A stretch of 64,000 nucleotides of DNA from positions 372,001-436,000 of the forward strand of contig CAWIKX010000009.1 of NCBI GenBank assembly GCA_963836695.1, given 5' to 3'. The notes under the pieces were generated by a model. The model was not told the origin of the DNA and did no database searches. It was given only the letters and a program-made list of their open reading frames with translations. The position numbers and the translations under genes are program-made. This stretch comes from Roseiarcus sp963836695 (GTDB lineage: Bacteria > Pseudomonadota > Alphaproteobacteria > Rhizobiales > Beijerinckiaceae). Below are positions 35,612 through 45,755 of the stretch, in pieces; positions within the stretch are counted from its first letter, which is position 1, and each line of letters begins with the position of its first letter.

Positions 35612-36567
35612 GCCACTCTCCGCAAAGAGGCGCGGATCAAAGGCAGCGCGACCGTCGCGACGATGATCAATCCCTGAACCACATATTGCGCGACCAAAGG
35701 CAGGCCCATGAAGAACATGACATTGATCAGAATGCTCATGAGGAGGCTGCCCGCAAGCGCCCCGCGCATGGCGCCCTGTCCGCCAAGGAACCCGACCCCG
35801 CCGAGCACCGCAGCGGCGATCGCGGCGAGCGTCAGCGGCTCGCCGATCAAGGGGTCCCCAGAGCCGGTCTGCGCAGCCACATAGAGGCCGGTGAAGGCCT
35901 GAAGATTGGCGCTGACGATATAGGCGCACATGCGCACCCGGGTGACGTTGACCCCGGAGCGGTAGGCGCCTTCGGCGTTGTCGCCAACGGCGATCAGTCC
36001 AATGCCTAATGGCGTCGCCTGATAGAGCTTCCAAAGAAGGACGAGCAGCACGAGCAGAACCGCCGCGGTTGGATGAGAACCGGCGAGGAACTCGGACAAG
36101 GAGGGCGGCACAAATCCGCCGGGGCGCGGCATGATGAGGAGCGCGACGCCGCGTAACACGAACGAGAGCGCGAGGGTGACGATGATCGCCGGATAGCGGC
36201 CAATCGCGACGAACGCGCCGACAATCGCGCCCACGAACGTCCCGAGAGCAAGCAGCGCGAGGACGCCGCCGAAAATGCCCAACGGCCCTTGCATTGTGGA
36301 CGCCGCCACCACGGAGCCAAGGCTGACCATCGGACCTACGGAAAGGTCGATTCCGCCGGTGAGCATGACGATGGTTTCAGCCGCCGCGACCATCGCCGTC
36401 GGGAACCAGCCCTGGACGAACTTGGCCATGGCGCCAACGGTCAAAATGCCGGGAAAAAGAATCGCGTAGATAACGGCGAATGCCGCGAGGACCAGGAGCA
36501 GCGCGCCGAGGCCTTCGTTACGCCGCCACTGGATCGCCCGATAGAGTCGTGCGCCCTGGCCCGACAT
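35608..36567 (-). CDS. CUT2-type sugar ABC transporter permease
   Basis: ATG 36565-36567 (MSGQGARLYRAIQW) overlaps the ATPase stop by one base. The 319-residue protein has the multiple hydrophobic helices and TGGIDLSVGPMVS motif of ribose-family permeases (RbsC-like). It is the second transmembrane subunit of this importer; the ATPase upstream and the permease downstream overlap it by one and four bases, showing tight translational coupling. The N-terminus includes a basic amphipathic stretch before the first helix. Confidence 0.9.
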   Translation of the reverse strand: MSGQGARLYRAIQWRRNEGLGALLLVLAAFAVIYAILFPGILTVGAMAKFVQGWFPTAMVAAAETIVMLTGGIDLSVGPMVSLGSVVAASTMQGPLGIFGGVLALLALGTFVGAIVGAFVAIGRYPAIIVTLALSFVLRGVALLIMPRPGGFVPPSLSEFLAGSHPTAAVLLVLLVLLWKLYQATPLGIGLIAVGDNAEGAYRSGVNVTRVRMCAYIVSANLQAFTGLYVAAQTGSGDPLIGEPLTLAAIAAAVLGGVGFLGGQGAMRGALAGSLLMSILINVMFFMGLPLVAQYVVQGLIIVATVALPLIRASLRRVA

Positions 36568-38099
36568 CAAACCGCTTCCCCCTCAAGGGTCGGCGCATTT
36601 CGCACGCCCATGGCGGCGGCCACGATTGCCTCCTCCGAGGCCTCGGCGTGCGGCAGAGTTACGGCCACCCTGCCCTTGTTGAACACCATGACCCGATCGC
36701 AAAGATGAACCAGTTCAGGCGTGTCCGAGCTGAGCAGAACCACGGCTTTGCCCTCGGCCGCCATGGCGCGCAGCGCAAGGTAGATCTCGCGTTTGGTCTC
36801 GACGTCGACGCCTCGGGTGGGGTCATTCAAGAGCAAGACGGACGGCTCGAGCGTCAGCCATTTCGACAGCGCGACCTTCTGCTGGTTGCCTCCGGACAAC
36901 GCCTGGGCTGGCCGTCGCCGGTCGCCCCGAATATTGAGCTGCTGCGCCAGGCGCTCGGTGATCGCGGTTTCCTGCCCTCCCCGGCGACGTTCGGCACTCC
37001 GGCTGGCGAACAGGGGCAGGAGCAGATTGAAGTCGATCGAGTGCGGGAGTAGCAGGCCTTCCTTGCGTCGATCCGCAGGGACGTAGGCGACGCCGACGGC
37101 ATTCGCGTCGGCGACCTTTGCGAAGGGAGCGCTCCGGACGGCGGCTCCCTTCTTGAATACGCGGAAGCGTTCGGCCCGGGCCGGAACGGCGCCGTAAAGG
37201 CCCATCATGAAATCTTCCTGGCCGTGGCCGACGAGTCCGCCAATCCCGAGGATTTCTCCGCGATAAAGCTCGAAATCGACGTCGAACGCGCCCGCGGCCC
37301 GAAAGGCCTTTGTCTCGAGGACCAGCTCGCCCGTCGAATGCGAGGCGTACGGCGGGAAGAGATTTCGAGGGTCGCGCCCCACCATGAGGCGGACGAGGCC
37401 GGTCGGATCAAGTCCGGCGAGCGGACGGTCGGCGGTGACCGATCCGTCCTTCAGCACAGTCACATAGTCGCAGAAGTCGATGATCTCATTCAGTCGGTGT
37501 GAGATATAGAGAATTGCGACGCCGCGGTCGCGCAAACGTCGAACGAGCCTCATCAATATTGTTACGTCCGGCGCGGCGAGCGATGATGTCGGCTCGTCCA
37601 GAATGAGGACGCGCGGCTTGATATAGAGCGCCTTGGCGATCTCCACGATCTGCCGCCGACCGAGAGGCAGTCGCCCGACGGGCGTATCCGGCGGTTCGAT
37701 CAGCTCGAGTTCCTTGCCGATCTCTGCAATCGCGCTTGCTAGGCGCCCGTAGTCGACGAGCCCGCCCCAGCGAGCGTAAGCGCCTAGGCCGATATTTTCC
37801 GCAATTGAAAGATGCGGCGCGAGGCTCAGCTCCTGCTGCACCACAGCGATCCCGAGTTGATGCGCCTCTTGCGGCGTCAATGACGCGATCACGCGCCCGT
37901 CAACCAGGATCTCCCCCCTGTCGGGCCTCAAGGTGCCCGACAGCAGGTTGATCAGCGTGCTCTTGCCCGCGCCATTCTCACCGAGAAGAGCGTGTATGCG
38001 GCCGCCGACGAGCTCGATCGAGACCTCGCGAAGCACCGGATTGCCGAAGAACGCCTTCGAGACATTCCGGGCTCCGAGGATCGTTTGCTGCACGCCCAT
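36567..38099 (-). CDS. CUT2-type sugar ABC transporter ATP-binding protein (double domain)
   Basis: The 510-residue protein has two nucleotide-binding domains in one chain. The first has Walker A GENGAGKST, LGRRQIVEIAKAL and LILDEPTSSL; the second has the usual degenerate P-loop and LSGGNQQKVALSKWL with LLLNDPTRGVDV. This is the RbsA/XylG layout. It powers sugar import with the two permeases downstream. The first signature reads LPLGRRQ instead of LSGGQ, which is typical of this family. Confidence 0.93.
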   Translation of the reverse strand: MGVQQTILGARNVSKAFFGNPVLREVSIELVGGRIHALLGENGAGKSTLINLLSGTLRPDRGEILVDGRVIASLTPQEAHQLGIAVVQQELSLAPHLSIAENIGLGAYARWGGLVDYGRLASAIAEIGKELELIEPPDTPVGRLPLGRRQIVEIAKALYIKPRVLILDEPTSSLAAPDVTILMRLVRRLRDRGVAILYISHRLNEIIDFCDYVTVLKDGSVTADRPLAGLDPTGLVRLMVGRDPRNLFPPYASHSTGELVLETKAFRAAGAFDVDFELYRGEILGIGGLVGHGQEDFMMGLYGAVPARAERFRVFKKGAAVRSAPFAKVADANAVGVAYVPADRRKEGLLLPHSIDFNLLLPLFASRSAERRRGGQETAITERLAQQLNIRGDRRRPAQALSGGNQQKVALSKWLTLEPSVLLLNDPTRGVDVETKREIYLALRAMAAEGKAVVLLSSDTPELVHLCDRVMVFNKGRVAVTLPHAEASEEAIVAAAMGVRNAPTLEGEAV

Positions 38100-38144
38100 A
38101 CGACCGCGTTACTCTATCACGCCTACGCCCCGGTCGAAGCAAAG

Positions 38145-39215
38145 CTATTTCTTCAGGCTCGTAGCGATCAAGTCGTCGAACAGCTTCGTGTCATAAGGCG
38201 AGTAGATGTAGCCGTCCGCGGCGAAGTCCTTCGCTCGGGAGAGGTAGCTGTCGAGATTGGTCTCGTCGATGATCGGCAAGGGCACGTCGATGTAAGCCGG
38301 GATGTCATCGCCCTGCAGGGCTTTGACCGCCGCGTAGACCGCGAAGGCCGCCAGCCAATTCGGTTGCTGTGTCCCCCAGGCGGTGAGCTTCTTCGCCTTC
38401 CACATCTCGAGGAACGGCCGATAGTTTTCGCCTGTCATCGGAACGAGCTTGCGTCCCTGCTTCTCAAATGCCGTCACGGCCCCGGCCGTGAGCGCCCCGC
38501 CCTGGCTCCACACCCCATCGATCTGCGGATTGCTGAAGAGCAAGTTCGTAACGGCTTCCTGCGCGGGCGCGGCGTTGTACGGCGTGTTGGTCTCCGCCAG
38601 GATCTTGATGCCCGGATTGGCCTTGAACACCGGCTCGGCGCCCTTGCGCCGATCATCGCTCACCGAAACGCCTGCGGGCCCGTTCAAAACAAGAATGTTG
38701 CCCTTGCCGTTGAGTTGCTTGACGAGCCACTCCGCGGCCAGCTTGCCCCACTCCGTCTGGTCGGTGTCGATCTTGGTGGTCAGGTCCTTGGTGTCGACGA
38801 GGCTGTCGAAATTGGCGACGACGATTCCCTTCGCGCAGGCGTCGGCAATGACGCGATCGAGCGCGGTGGCGGAACCGGCGTCGACGATGATCGCGTCGAG
38901 CTTGGCGTCGATCATCGACTGGATCTGCTGGATCTGCGTGTTGGCGTTGCCCTGGGCGTCCGTGATTGTCAGGCTATCGACCAACCCCTGCTTCTTCAGC
39001 GCGTTCGCCATGTCCTCGATCGTACCGGTCGTCTCCTTCATCCAGGTCGGGATCGAATAAATGTTGGCCCAGCCGAGCTTGAAGGGCGCCTTGTGCTCGC
39101 CCTTGATGCAATTGGCTGCCGCAAGCGCGGAGCCCGCTCCTGCGAGCTGCAAGAGGGCCAGACCGGCCACGACGGCCGGCGCGATTGCGAGCCGCGCGAT
39201 AGTCATTGTCTTCAT
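38145..39215 (-). CDS. CUT2-type sugar ABC transporter substrate-binding protein
   Basis: The 356-residue precursor has a signal peptide ending GSALAAANC and the periplasmic-binding fold: FKLGWANIYSIPTWMKETT, then IQQIQSMIDAKLDAIIVDAGSATAL and FDSLVDTKD. It starts the leftward importer operon, 45 bases before the ATPase gene, and its promoter must lie in the 315-base divergent region that also serves the lactonase-like gene. The sugar cannot be deduced from sequence. Confidence 0.9.
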   Translation of the reverse strand: MKTMTIARLAIAPAVVAGLALLQLAGAGSALAAANCIKGEHKAPFKLGWANIYSIPTWMKETTGTIEDMANALKKQGLVDSLTITDAQGNANTQIQQIQSMIDAKLDAIIVDAGSATALDRVIADACAKGIVVANFDSLVDTKDLTTKIDTDQTEWGKLAAEWLVKQLNGKGNILVLNGPAGVSVSDDRRKGAEPVFKANPGIKILAETNTPYNAAPAQEAVTNLLFSNPQIDGVWSQGGALTAGAVTAFEKQGRKLVPMTGENYRPFLEMWKAKKLTAWGTQQPNWLAAFAVYAAVKALQGDDIPAYIDVPLPIIDETNLDSYLSRAKDFAADGYIYSPYDTKLFDDLIATSLKK

Positions 39216-39530
39216 TTCGTTTCTCCCTTTTAGCGAAGCTCACTCGTCCGATTCGAGGCGGCGTAACGGAGACCAATCGGCCCCAGCGCCCCACAGCCCT
39301 CCGAACCGCTCCCAGCGACTGACTTCACGAGAACGTTACCGGTCCGTCTGTTTAAGTCAACGAGTCTGACGTTTGTCGCACGTATCCTCGCTGCGCAAAA
39401 CTCGCGGGCGGGCGGCTCGCGTCAGAGAAGCGTTGCATCAGATCCAGAGACGAAACACGGTATGCTAGGGAATCACCGACGCGATCGCCATCGTTGCTGC
39501 GCACCCGCTCAAACCACGGAGCCATTGAGC
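39216..39530. other. Divergent promoter region of the sugar island
   Basis: These 315 bases separate the leftward importer block from the rightward lactonase block. No open frame, RNA or strong palindrome is seen. A transcription factor controlling both blocks would bind here, but no regulator gene lies in the island. The mid part (about 39340-39370) is the least G+C-rich piece and the best candidate for promoter elements. Confidence 0.4.
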
Positions 39531-40454
39531 ATGGTGGGACTGTATTCTGGACCGATCATCGACCCGCACATCCATCTGTGGGATCTCCGGATGGATCGAC
39601 ATCCCTGGCTTCGCCCTGCAGGCGACGCGATCCAGGCGCTGGGCGATCTTGACCCGATACGAAAAAATTATCTCGTCGATGACTACCGGCGCGACGCGGT
39701 GAACCAGAACGTGGTCGCCTCGGTATACATCGAGGCCGCTTGGGACCGGGCTGATGATCCCCTCGCCGAGATTGAGTGGTTGGAGACGCTCGACAAATCG
39801 TCAGGCGTCGCCATGACCTATATCGGCTTCGCTGACCTCGCCGCTCCGGACGCGGGCGCTGCGCTTGACCGCCTGTCCGAGGTCAGGCGTTGCGCCGGCG
39901 TTCGACAAATGCTGAGCTGGCACCCGACTGTTCCAGCGAAATGCTTCGCCCCGCGCCCAGGCATCGCTGATGAGGCTGAGTTTCGCCGCGGCGTCGCGCT
40001 GCTCGCCCGCCACAACCAACTCCTCGAGCTGATGCTCTATCCCTACCAGGCCGAAGAGGTCTCTCGGCTTGCGCGCGATTTCCCCAACCAGACCTTCATC
40101 GTCAACCATTGCGGCAGCCCGATTGATCGCGACCGCGATGGAATGGCGCGGTGGAGAGACGGTCTGAAGCTGCTTGGCTCAGCGCCCAACATCCTAATCA
40201 AGATTTCTGCGTTGACCGCCTATGATCCGTCCCCGACGCCCGACAGCTTGCGCGACGTCGCGCTTCATTGCATCGATTGCTTTGGCGTCGATCGATCGAT
40301 GTTCGGCAGCGACTTCCCCGTCGGCCTCTTATGGACGAGCTATGACGCGATCTTCGATGGGTTCAAGGCCATCGTCCGCGACTTTTCGAGTGCTGAGCAA
40401 TCCGCGCTTTTCCACGACAATGCGCGGCGCGTATATCGCATTGACGCACTCTGA
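39531..40454 (+). CDS. Amidohydrolase family protein, sugar-lactonase-like (COG3618)
   Basis: ATG 39531 starts 307 residues of a metal-dependent TIM-barrel hydrolase. Typical motifs are IIDPHIHLWDLRMDRHPWL at the N-terminus, IEAAWDRADDP, VNHCGSP, and late MFGSDFPVGLLW. This group includes L-fuconolactonase, L-rhamnonolactonase and 2-pyrone-4,6-dicarboxylate lactonase. Next to an SDR and an aldose-1-epimerase it most probably opens a sugar lactone formed by the dehydrogenase. It is the first gene of the rightward block. Confidence 0.85.
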   Translation: MVGLYSGPIIDPHIHLWDLRMDRHPWLRPAGDAIQALGDLDPIRKNYLVDDYRRDAVNQNVVASVYIEAAWDRADDPLAEIEWLETLDKSSGVAMTYIGFADLAAPDAGAALDRLSEVRRCAGVRQMLSWHPTVPAKCFAPRPGIADEAEFRRGVALLARHNQLLELMLYPYQAEEVSRLARDFPNQTFIVNHCGSPIDRDRDGMARWRDGLKLLGSAPNILIKISALTAYDPSPTPDSLRDVALHCIDCFGVDRSMFGSDFPVGLLWTSYDAIFDGFKAIVRDFSSAEQSALFHDNARRVYRIDAL

Positions 40455-40680
40455 GGTCTCGGCCTGGGTCGGGCACATCAACGGCTGCCAAAAGATATAC
40501 CGAGAAATAACCGCATGTTGGTTTGGTCGATGGCCAAAGGCAAATCGGGCCAAAAACGGTCCCTTCACCCGGAACGCCGCGCGCATGAGCACGTCCGAAC
40601 GATCATCCATCTCAAGGCGCGTTGACAACCCGATCGCAAGCCTGAACAATCTTCTTGAAATCTCGTCCAAAGGCTCCTTC

Positions 40681-41675
40681 AATGAAGACGATCGTCAGGC
40701 TTGTCTCAGTTGTCTCATTGGCGATGGCGTTGAGCCGCCCTGTCGTCCCCCGGCGCCAGCGCGCAATCGTCGAACTATCCGGGCGATCTCACGAAGGGTA
40801 AGCGCCTCACAATTTACATCGAAGGACTCGCCGATCCGAGTTCTGGGTTCTTTCGCGTGCTGAACAACGGCGCTCAACAGGCCGGCAAGGACCTCGGAGT
40901 TGACGTCAAATATGTTTACCCGGCTAGCGTCGATCTTGCCTCGTATACGGAAAAGATCGAGGAGACGATCGCGGCGAAGCCTGACGGCATCCTGATCCTT
41001 GGAATCGGCGATCTCGACGCCGTGGCGAAGGAGGCCAAGGACAAGGGCGTCGCGGTGGCCTTCAATCCCGCGCCCAGCGTCAAGGATAAGCCGTTACGTG
41101 ACCCTGACGACGTTTACGTCTCGCGGGTTGGCGCCGACGAATATGCGGCAGGCCAGATGGCGGCCAATCGCTTCGCCGAGAAGGGCGCGAAATCGATGAT
41201 CTGCGTCCAGGAAGAGGTTGGCGACGGCACTCAGACCGAGCGCTGCGCCGGCATGGAGCAGATCGCCAAGGCGAAAGGCGCGAAGTACGATCACGTCGCC
41301 GGGGACCCCGATCCGGGCAAGACGGCGTCAATCGTCGAGGCTTATCTGCGCTCGCATCCCGACGTTGACGCCGTCGTCGCCACCGGGCAACCCGCCACCG
41401 CCGGCGTCGTCGCCGCTAAGCAGGCGGTCGGGCGGCCATTGCAGACGGCGGGCTTCGACGTGAGCCCTGACATCGTCGGCATGATCCAGAAGGGCGATCT
41501 CGACTTCACGATGGACCAGCAAGGATGGTGGCGCGGCTATATCTCGGTCCTCGAGCTTGTTCACTACATCCGCTATGGTCTGATCCAATCGAACTATTTC
41601 CTGACCGGGCCGCAGATCGTCGACAAAGTTAACGCTGACGCCGTGGCCAGCTTGGCCGCCGCGGGCGTTCGGTGA
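40681..41675 (+). pseudogene. Sugar ABC transporter substrate-binding protein, frameshift in signal region
   Basis: From ATG 40681 the frame gives MKTIVRLVSVVSLAMALS, a normal signal start; the mature sequence (SSNYPGDLTKGKRLTIYIEG, DGILILGIGD, RVGADEYAAGQMAANRF) continues in another frame to 41675. One base appears to be missing near 40725-40745. The repaired protein has about 331 residues and is a ribose/fructose-type periplasmic binding protein. Its membrane partner is the permease-ATPase fusion 52 bases downstream. Sequencing error is more likely than decay, since the rest is perfectly conserved. Confidence 0.75.
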
Positions 41676-41726
41676 GATCGGCGAAGGGCTGATCTCGATT
41701 GGCGGACTGACCGTCACGGACCTTCG

Positions 41727-43605
41727 ATGACCGAAGCAGACGGCGGTCCCTTAAAATCTGCCGGCCCGCGTGGCGCGACCAGATCGGGTTTCCGCCCGGT
41801 CCGCCGCTTGCTGCAACGGCCAGAACTCGCTTCGCTCGGCGGTCTGGCCGCAGCATTCATCGTCTTCTCGATCCTACGGCCGGATCTTTTCCTCTCACAT
41901 GACAATGGCGTCAACGTCGCGAGCTTGGCCTCGCAATATGGAATTGTCGCGGTTGGCGTCACCTTGCTCATGATCGCCGGTCACTTCGATCTTTCGGTAG
42001 GGACGATCGTCGGCCTGACCGGCTGGGCAATGTTTTATTTTGGCAACGTCCTCGGCCTGCCGCCGATCCTGACCATCTTGTGTGCGCTCGCCGTCGGGAC
42101 GTTGCTCGGCGCGGTCAACGGCGTCATCCAGGTGCGAACCGGACTGCCCTCATTCATCATCACTCTCGCGACCTCCCTCGTCTATCGCGGCATCCTCACA
42201 ATGAACACCAGCGGCTTTCCGGTCGTGGTGAAGTTCCCTGCTTCCTACGCCCAACTCATCGCCGGCAAGCTCTTCTTCGGCTATCGGATGTCGGTTGTGT
42301 GGTTCATCGCGGTCGCCGCCCTCGCTACGCTGTTCCTGCTGCGCACGCGCATGGGAAACTGGGCCTTCGCAATCGGGCAGAATCCCACCGCTGCCAAGAA
42401 TCTTGGCGTGCCGGTCGCTCGTACGACTGTCACGATATTCGCAATGTCGGGTTTCACGTCGGGCGTCGCCGGGGTCGTGGTGGCCGTCCAGTACTTTTCG
42501 ATCGACGCGAACCGGGGCGTTGGCTGGGAGCTCATCGCCATTGCGATGACCGTCATTGGCGGCACCTTGCTGACGGGGGGTTACGGCAGCGTGTTGGGCA
42601 CTGTGCTAGGCGCATTCATGTACGCCATGGTCAACGCCGGCCTCTTGCTGATTGGCCTCCAGGGCTACTGGGTCAACATCTTCCTCGGAATCGTTGTCCT
42701 CGTCGCGGTGCTAGTCAATCGCCTTGTCATCGATCGCTTTGTGATGAGTCCCGACCGCGCTGCTCTCGAACAGCCGGTCGTTGTTGCAGAGGCGCGCGCA
42801 GTCAGCAACGCCGTCAGTGTTGACCCCGCGCTTGGCGCTGGCAGAGTTCGGTCTCTCGCCGTTGCGGCCAAACCGGTCGTCGCGCTGCGCGATGTGACGA
42901 TGAGTTTTCAATCTGTGACGGCGCTGCGCAACATTACGATGGAGGCCCACGTCGGCAAGGTGCTGGCGCTGCTTGGCGACAATGGGGCCGGCAAGAGCAC
43001 GTTGATCAAAGTGCTTTCAGGCGTCTATCAACCTACTTCTGGTTCGGTCGAAGTCGACGGTCGTCCGGTGACGCTGCGAAGCGCCCATGACGCCCGCGCG
43101 GCAGGAATTTCGACGGTGTTTCAGGATTTGGCGGTATGCGACCTCATGTCGATTGCGCGCAACATGGTGCTGGGCAATGAGCCAACGAAGGGCTTCGGAC
43201 CGTTTCGCGTCTACGACCCTAAGAAGGCGGATCGAAATCACAACCGACGCGCTGGCGACACTGGGGGTTGATCTCAGACGGCGCCTAAGCGATCCGGCCG
43301 CGACGTTGTCCGGTGGTCAGAAGCAAGCTGTCGCGATCGCCCGCGCCATCGTTTACGGGTCGCGCTGCCTGATCCTTGACGAGCCGACCGCTGCGCTCGC
43401 CGTCCGGCAGACCCAACAAGTGCTCGACCAGGTGAGGCATGCACGCGACGCCGGGCAAGCGGTCATCTTGATCATGCATAATTTGCAGCAAGCGCTGTCG
43501 GTCGCTGACGAAGTGATCGTGCTTGCGCGAGGTCGTGTCATGGGTCAGTTCTCGGGGGCCGATGCGGACCTCGAACGGGTCACTCAACTCGTTGGGCAGG
43601 GTTGA
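41727..43605 (+). pseudogene. Sugar ABC transporter permease-ATPase fusion, single frameshift
   Basis: A single frame encodes a CUT2 permease (residues about 35-345, GHFDLSVGTIVGL motif at 85) and, after a linker of about 40 residues, an ATPase domain from about residue 385 (Walker A GDNGAGKST at 417). The frame breaks at GAAATC 43234-43239; removing one A gives KKADRITTDALATLGVDL and completes the ATPase (LSGGQKQAVAIARAI, LILDEPTAAL), total about 625 residues. The single ATPase domain resembles FrcA. A fused permease-ATPase is unusual; it could also come from a lost stop codon by sequencing error, though no such place is evident in the linker. The broken motif is an expanded GAATC. Confidence 0.8.
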
Positions 43606-43666
43606 TCAGGGGAACGGCGCCAAGCCCCGCTGCGACGAACATCTCCACCTCGAAAGGCGAAGCAAG

Positions 43667-44470
43667 TTGTCGAACAACGAGAATCAGGCTTCACCCCACG
43701 TGGCCGCGGCGCGGCGCTTTGATCTCGGCGGCCGCGTCGTCGTCGTCACGGGCGCGTCCAAGGGAATTGGGCGTGAGCTGACGCCTTTGCTCGCCGAGAC
43801 CGGAGCCGTCGTCGTGCCGACCGTACGCACAGATGCTGACGCGGCGGCGCTCGCGTCCGAGGCGCAGTCGCAGGGCCTCACTGTGCACCCTCAGCGCCTG
43901 GACGTGCGCGACGTCGCCTCGATCAACGAAGCTGTCTCTCGCATCGTGGCCGCACATGGCCGCATCGACGTTCTCGTCAACAATGCGGGCCTGGGTTTCG
44001 CCCGCGCGGCCTTCGACGTGACCGAGGCTGACTGGGACGAGATGATGGCGGTCAATCTGCGCGGCGCCTTTTTCATGAGCCAGGCGGTCGCTCGGACGAT
44101 GGCTTCGGCTGGCCGAGGCGGCCGCATCGTCAACATCAGTTCTCAAGGCGGACTTGTGGGCCTGCCGGACGCTGCGGTGTATTGCGCCAGCAAGGGCGGC
44201 TTGAATATGATGACGAAGACGCTTGCGCTCGAGTGGGCGAAAGACGCCATTACCGTCAACGCCGTCGCGCCAACCTTCATCTACACGCCCGGCACGGCGC
44301 CGATCCTCGACGAGCCCAAAATGAAGGCCTCAGTCTTAGGCAAGATTCCGCTCGGCCAATTTGCGCTGACCAACGATGTCGCAGGAGCGATCATCTATCT
44401 TGCGTCGGAGGCAGGGCGGATGGTCACCGGAACGATTCTGGTCGTTGATGGAGGGTGGACTTCGCAATGA
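43667..44470 (+). CDS. SDR family oxidoreductase
   Basis: TTG 43667 (SNNENQASPHVAAARR) is a likely start; a GTG at 43700 is an alternative. The protein, of about 267 residues, has the classical short-chain dehydrogenase motifs TGASKGIG, NNAG, the catalytic Ser in NISSQGG and YCASKGG, and ends with VVDGGWTSQ. It uses NAD(P)(H). Its place between a sugar importer and an aldose-1-epimerase, with a lactonase-like hydrolase upstream, suggests a sugar 1-dehydrogenase. It overlaps the epimerase gene by four bases. Confidence 0.88.
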   Translation: MSNNENQASPHVAAARRFDLGGRVVVVTGASKGIGRELTPLLAETGAVVVPTVRTDADAAALASEAQSQGLTVHPQRLDVRDVASINEAVSRIVAAHGRIDVLVNNAGLGFARAAFDVTEADWDEMMAVNLRGAFFMSQAVARTMASAGRGGRIVNISSQGGLVGLPDAAVYCASKGGLNMMTKTLALEWAKDAITVNAVAPTFIYTPGTAPILDEPKMKASVLGKIPLGQFALTNDVAGAIIYLASEAGRMVTGTILVVDGGWTSQ

Positions 44471-45255
44471 CCCAAACCATGAAACTGACGGCAGAGGGTT
44501 GCGCCGCAACCTTCGATCCGGAAGACGGGGGCCGACTTACGTCGTTCCGCGTCGGCGATCATGAACTCCTTGTCGCGCTGGGCAAGGACGTTTTCCACTC
44601 GGGCAGTTTCGTGATGGCGCCGTGGGTCGGCCGGCTGCGGGACGCGCGCCTGAACTATAGCGGAGCCCAATATCGCTTTATCGCCAACGCCGGACCACAC
44701 GCCTTGCATGGGTTGGTCACGGAACGCCCTTGGCAAGTGACCGGGCACGGCGAACTGAGTATCGAACTTGGCGATCCGTGGCCTTGGCCCTGCCGGGTGG
44801 TCCAGCGCACCGAGCTCAGCGCGGGTCGGGCGACGTTTCGGATCGAACTGCATGCGCGCGAACCCATGCCTGCCGCGGTCGGCTGGCATCCTTGGTTTGT
44901 CCGCCGCCTCGCCGGGACGCCGGCCTCCGCCGAGCTTCAATTGGACGTCGAGCCGGGAGTAATGTGGGCCAACGACTCGACCGGTCTGCCGAGCGGGGCG
45001 CTAACCGCGCCCGCTCCCCGCCCTTGGGATTACTGCTTCCGAGACTTGCGCGCCGATCCTATCGTGCGATGGCCGGGTGAGCTCGAGCTCACCGTTAGTT
45101 CCGACTGCGAAGATTGGATCATCTACGACATGGAAGACGAGGGCGTGTGCGTCGAGCCGTGGACGGCGCCGCCAAATTCTTTGAATATGCCCAACCCGCG
45201 GATTGTGACCCCGGACGCTCCCCTCATCGCCTCGATGACCTGGACCTGGCGTTAG
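44467..45255 (+). CDS. Aldose 1-epimerase family protein
   Basis: ATG 44467 overlaps the SDR stop (ATGA). The 262-residue protein shows the galactose-mutarotase fold: GGRLTSFRVGDHELLV, GSFVMAPWVGRLRDARL, HALHGLVTERPW with the catalytic histidine, and VGWHPWFVR with the second. A late CVEPWTAPPNS carries the conserved glutamate. It interconverts alpha and beta sugar anomers, which helps a dehydrogenase specific for one anomer. It closes the rightward block. Confidence 0.88.
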   Translation: MTQTMKLTAEGCAATFDPEDGGRLTSFRVGDHELLVALGKDVFHSGSFVMAPWVGRLRDARLNYSGAQYRFIANAGPHALHGLVTERPWQVTGHGELSIELGDPWPWPCRVVQRTELSAGRATFRIELHAREPMPAAVGWHPWFVRRLAGTPASAELQLDVEPGVMWANDSTGLPSGALTAPAPRPWDYCFRDLRADPIVRWPGELELTVSSDCEDWIIYDMEDEGVCVEPWTAPPNSLNMPNPRIVTPDAPLIASMTWTWR

Positions 45256-45344
45256 CGCGCGGCGCGGAAGGATGCTCAGGCGATTTAGTCTAGGCCACGA
45301 CACATCGCCGCCTCACCATACCGGCGCTGCCCCGGTTCCCTTAG

Positions 45345-45563
45345 CTAATGAAAGATCCGCGCGAGCAACGATGAGCGCCTCGCCGTCGTGCGGGTCACAG
45401 TGAGCGCGACTGCATCCCAATCCCTGGCGAGAAGGTCGTTGCTGGCTTCTTTTGCGCGACGACGGGCCTCGACATAGGCCTCGTCGCCAAAGTTAGAGAT
45501 AAGCGCTTCCGCTTCGAGGCTGATCGCGAGCCGAAGCTCATGTGCCGGTTGGTGATAGGACAT
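45345..45563 (-). CDS. Small hypothetical protein
   Basis: ATG 45561-45563 with GAGGGG seven bases upstream starts 72 residues, MSYHQPAHELRLAISLEAEA..., mostly helical and without membrane segment. The helices are rich in Ala, Arg and Asp (YVEARRRAKEASNDLL). I do not recognise it. The good ribosome site and regular amphipathic helix pattern support a real gene. Confidence 0.5.
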   Translation of the reverse strand: MSYHQPAHELRLAISLEAEALISNFGDEAYVEARRRAKEASNDLLARDWDAVALTVTRTTARRSSLLARIFH

Positions 45564-45755
45564 CTCAAAACCCCTCTTCGCCAATCATTTGAGCACATCG
45601 CCTAGCGCAGCGCTGTGACCCCTCTCACGGCGCGAAAATAGAACGAGGGCTATTGTACGCAGAAGCGTCGGCGCGAAGGTCCGTTAGCGGCAGCAGCCGC
45701 CCGGGGCTTTGGTCGATTGCGGCGAAGCGGTCCGGGGGATTGCTGGGGGCGGGCT

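Noticed and set aside
34655..36034. Extended 459-codon version of the second permease
   Set aside because: The upstream 140 codons are an alternate reading of the first permease gene; GTG at 35609-35611 in a GTGA overlap is the natural start.
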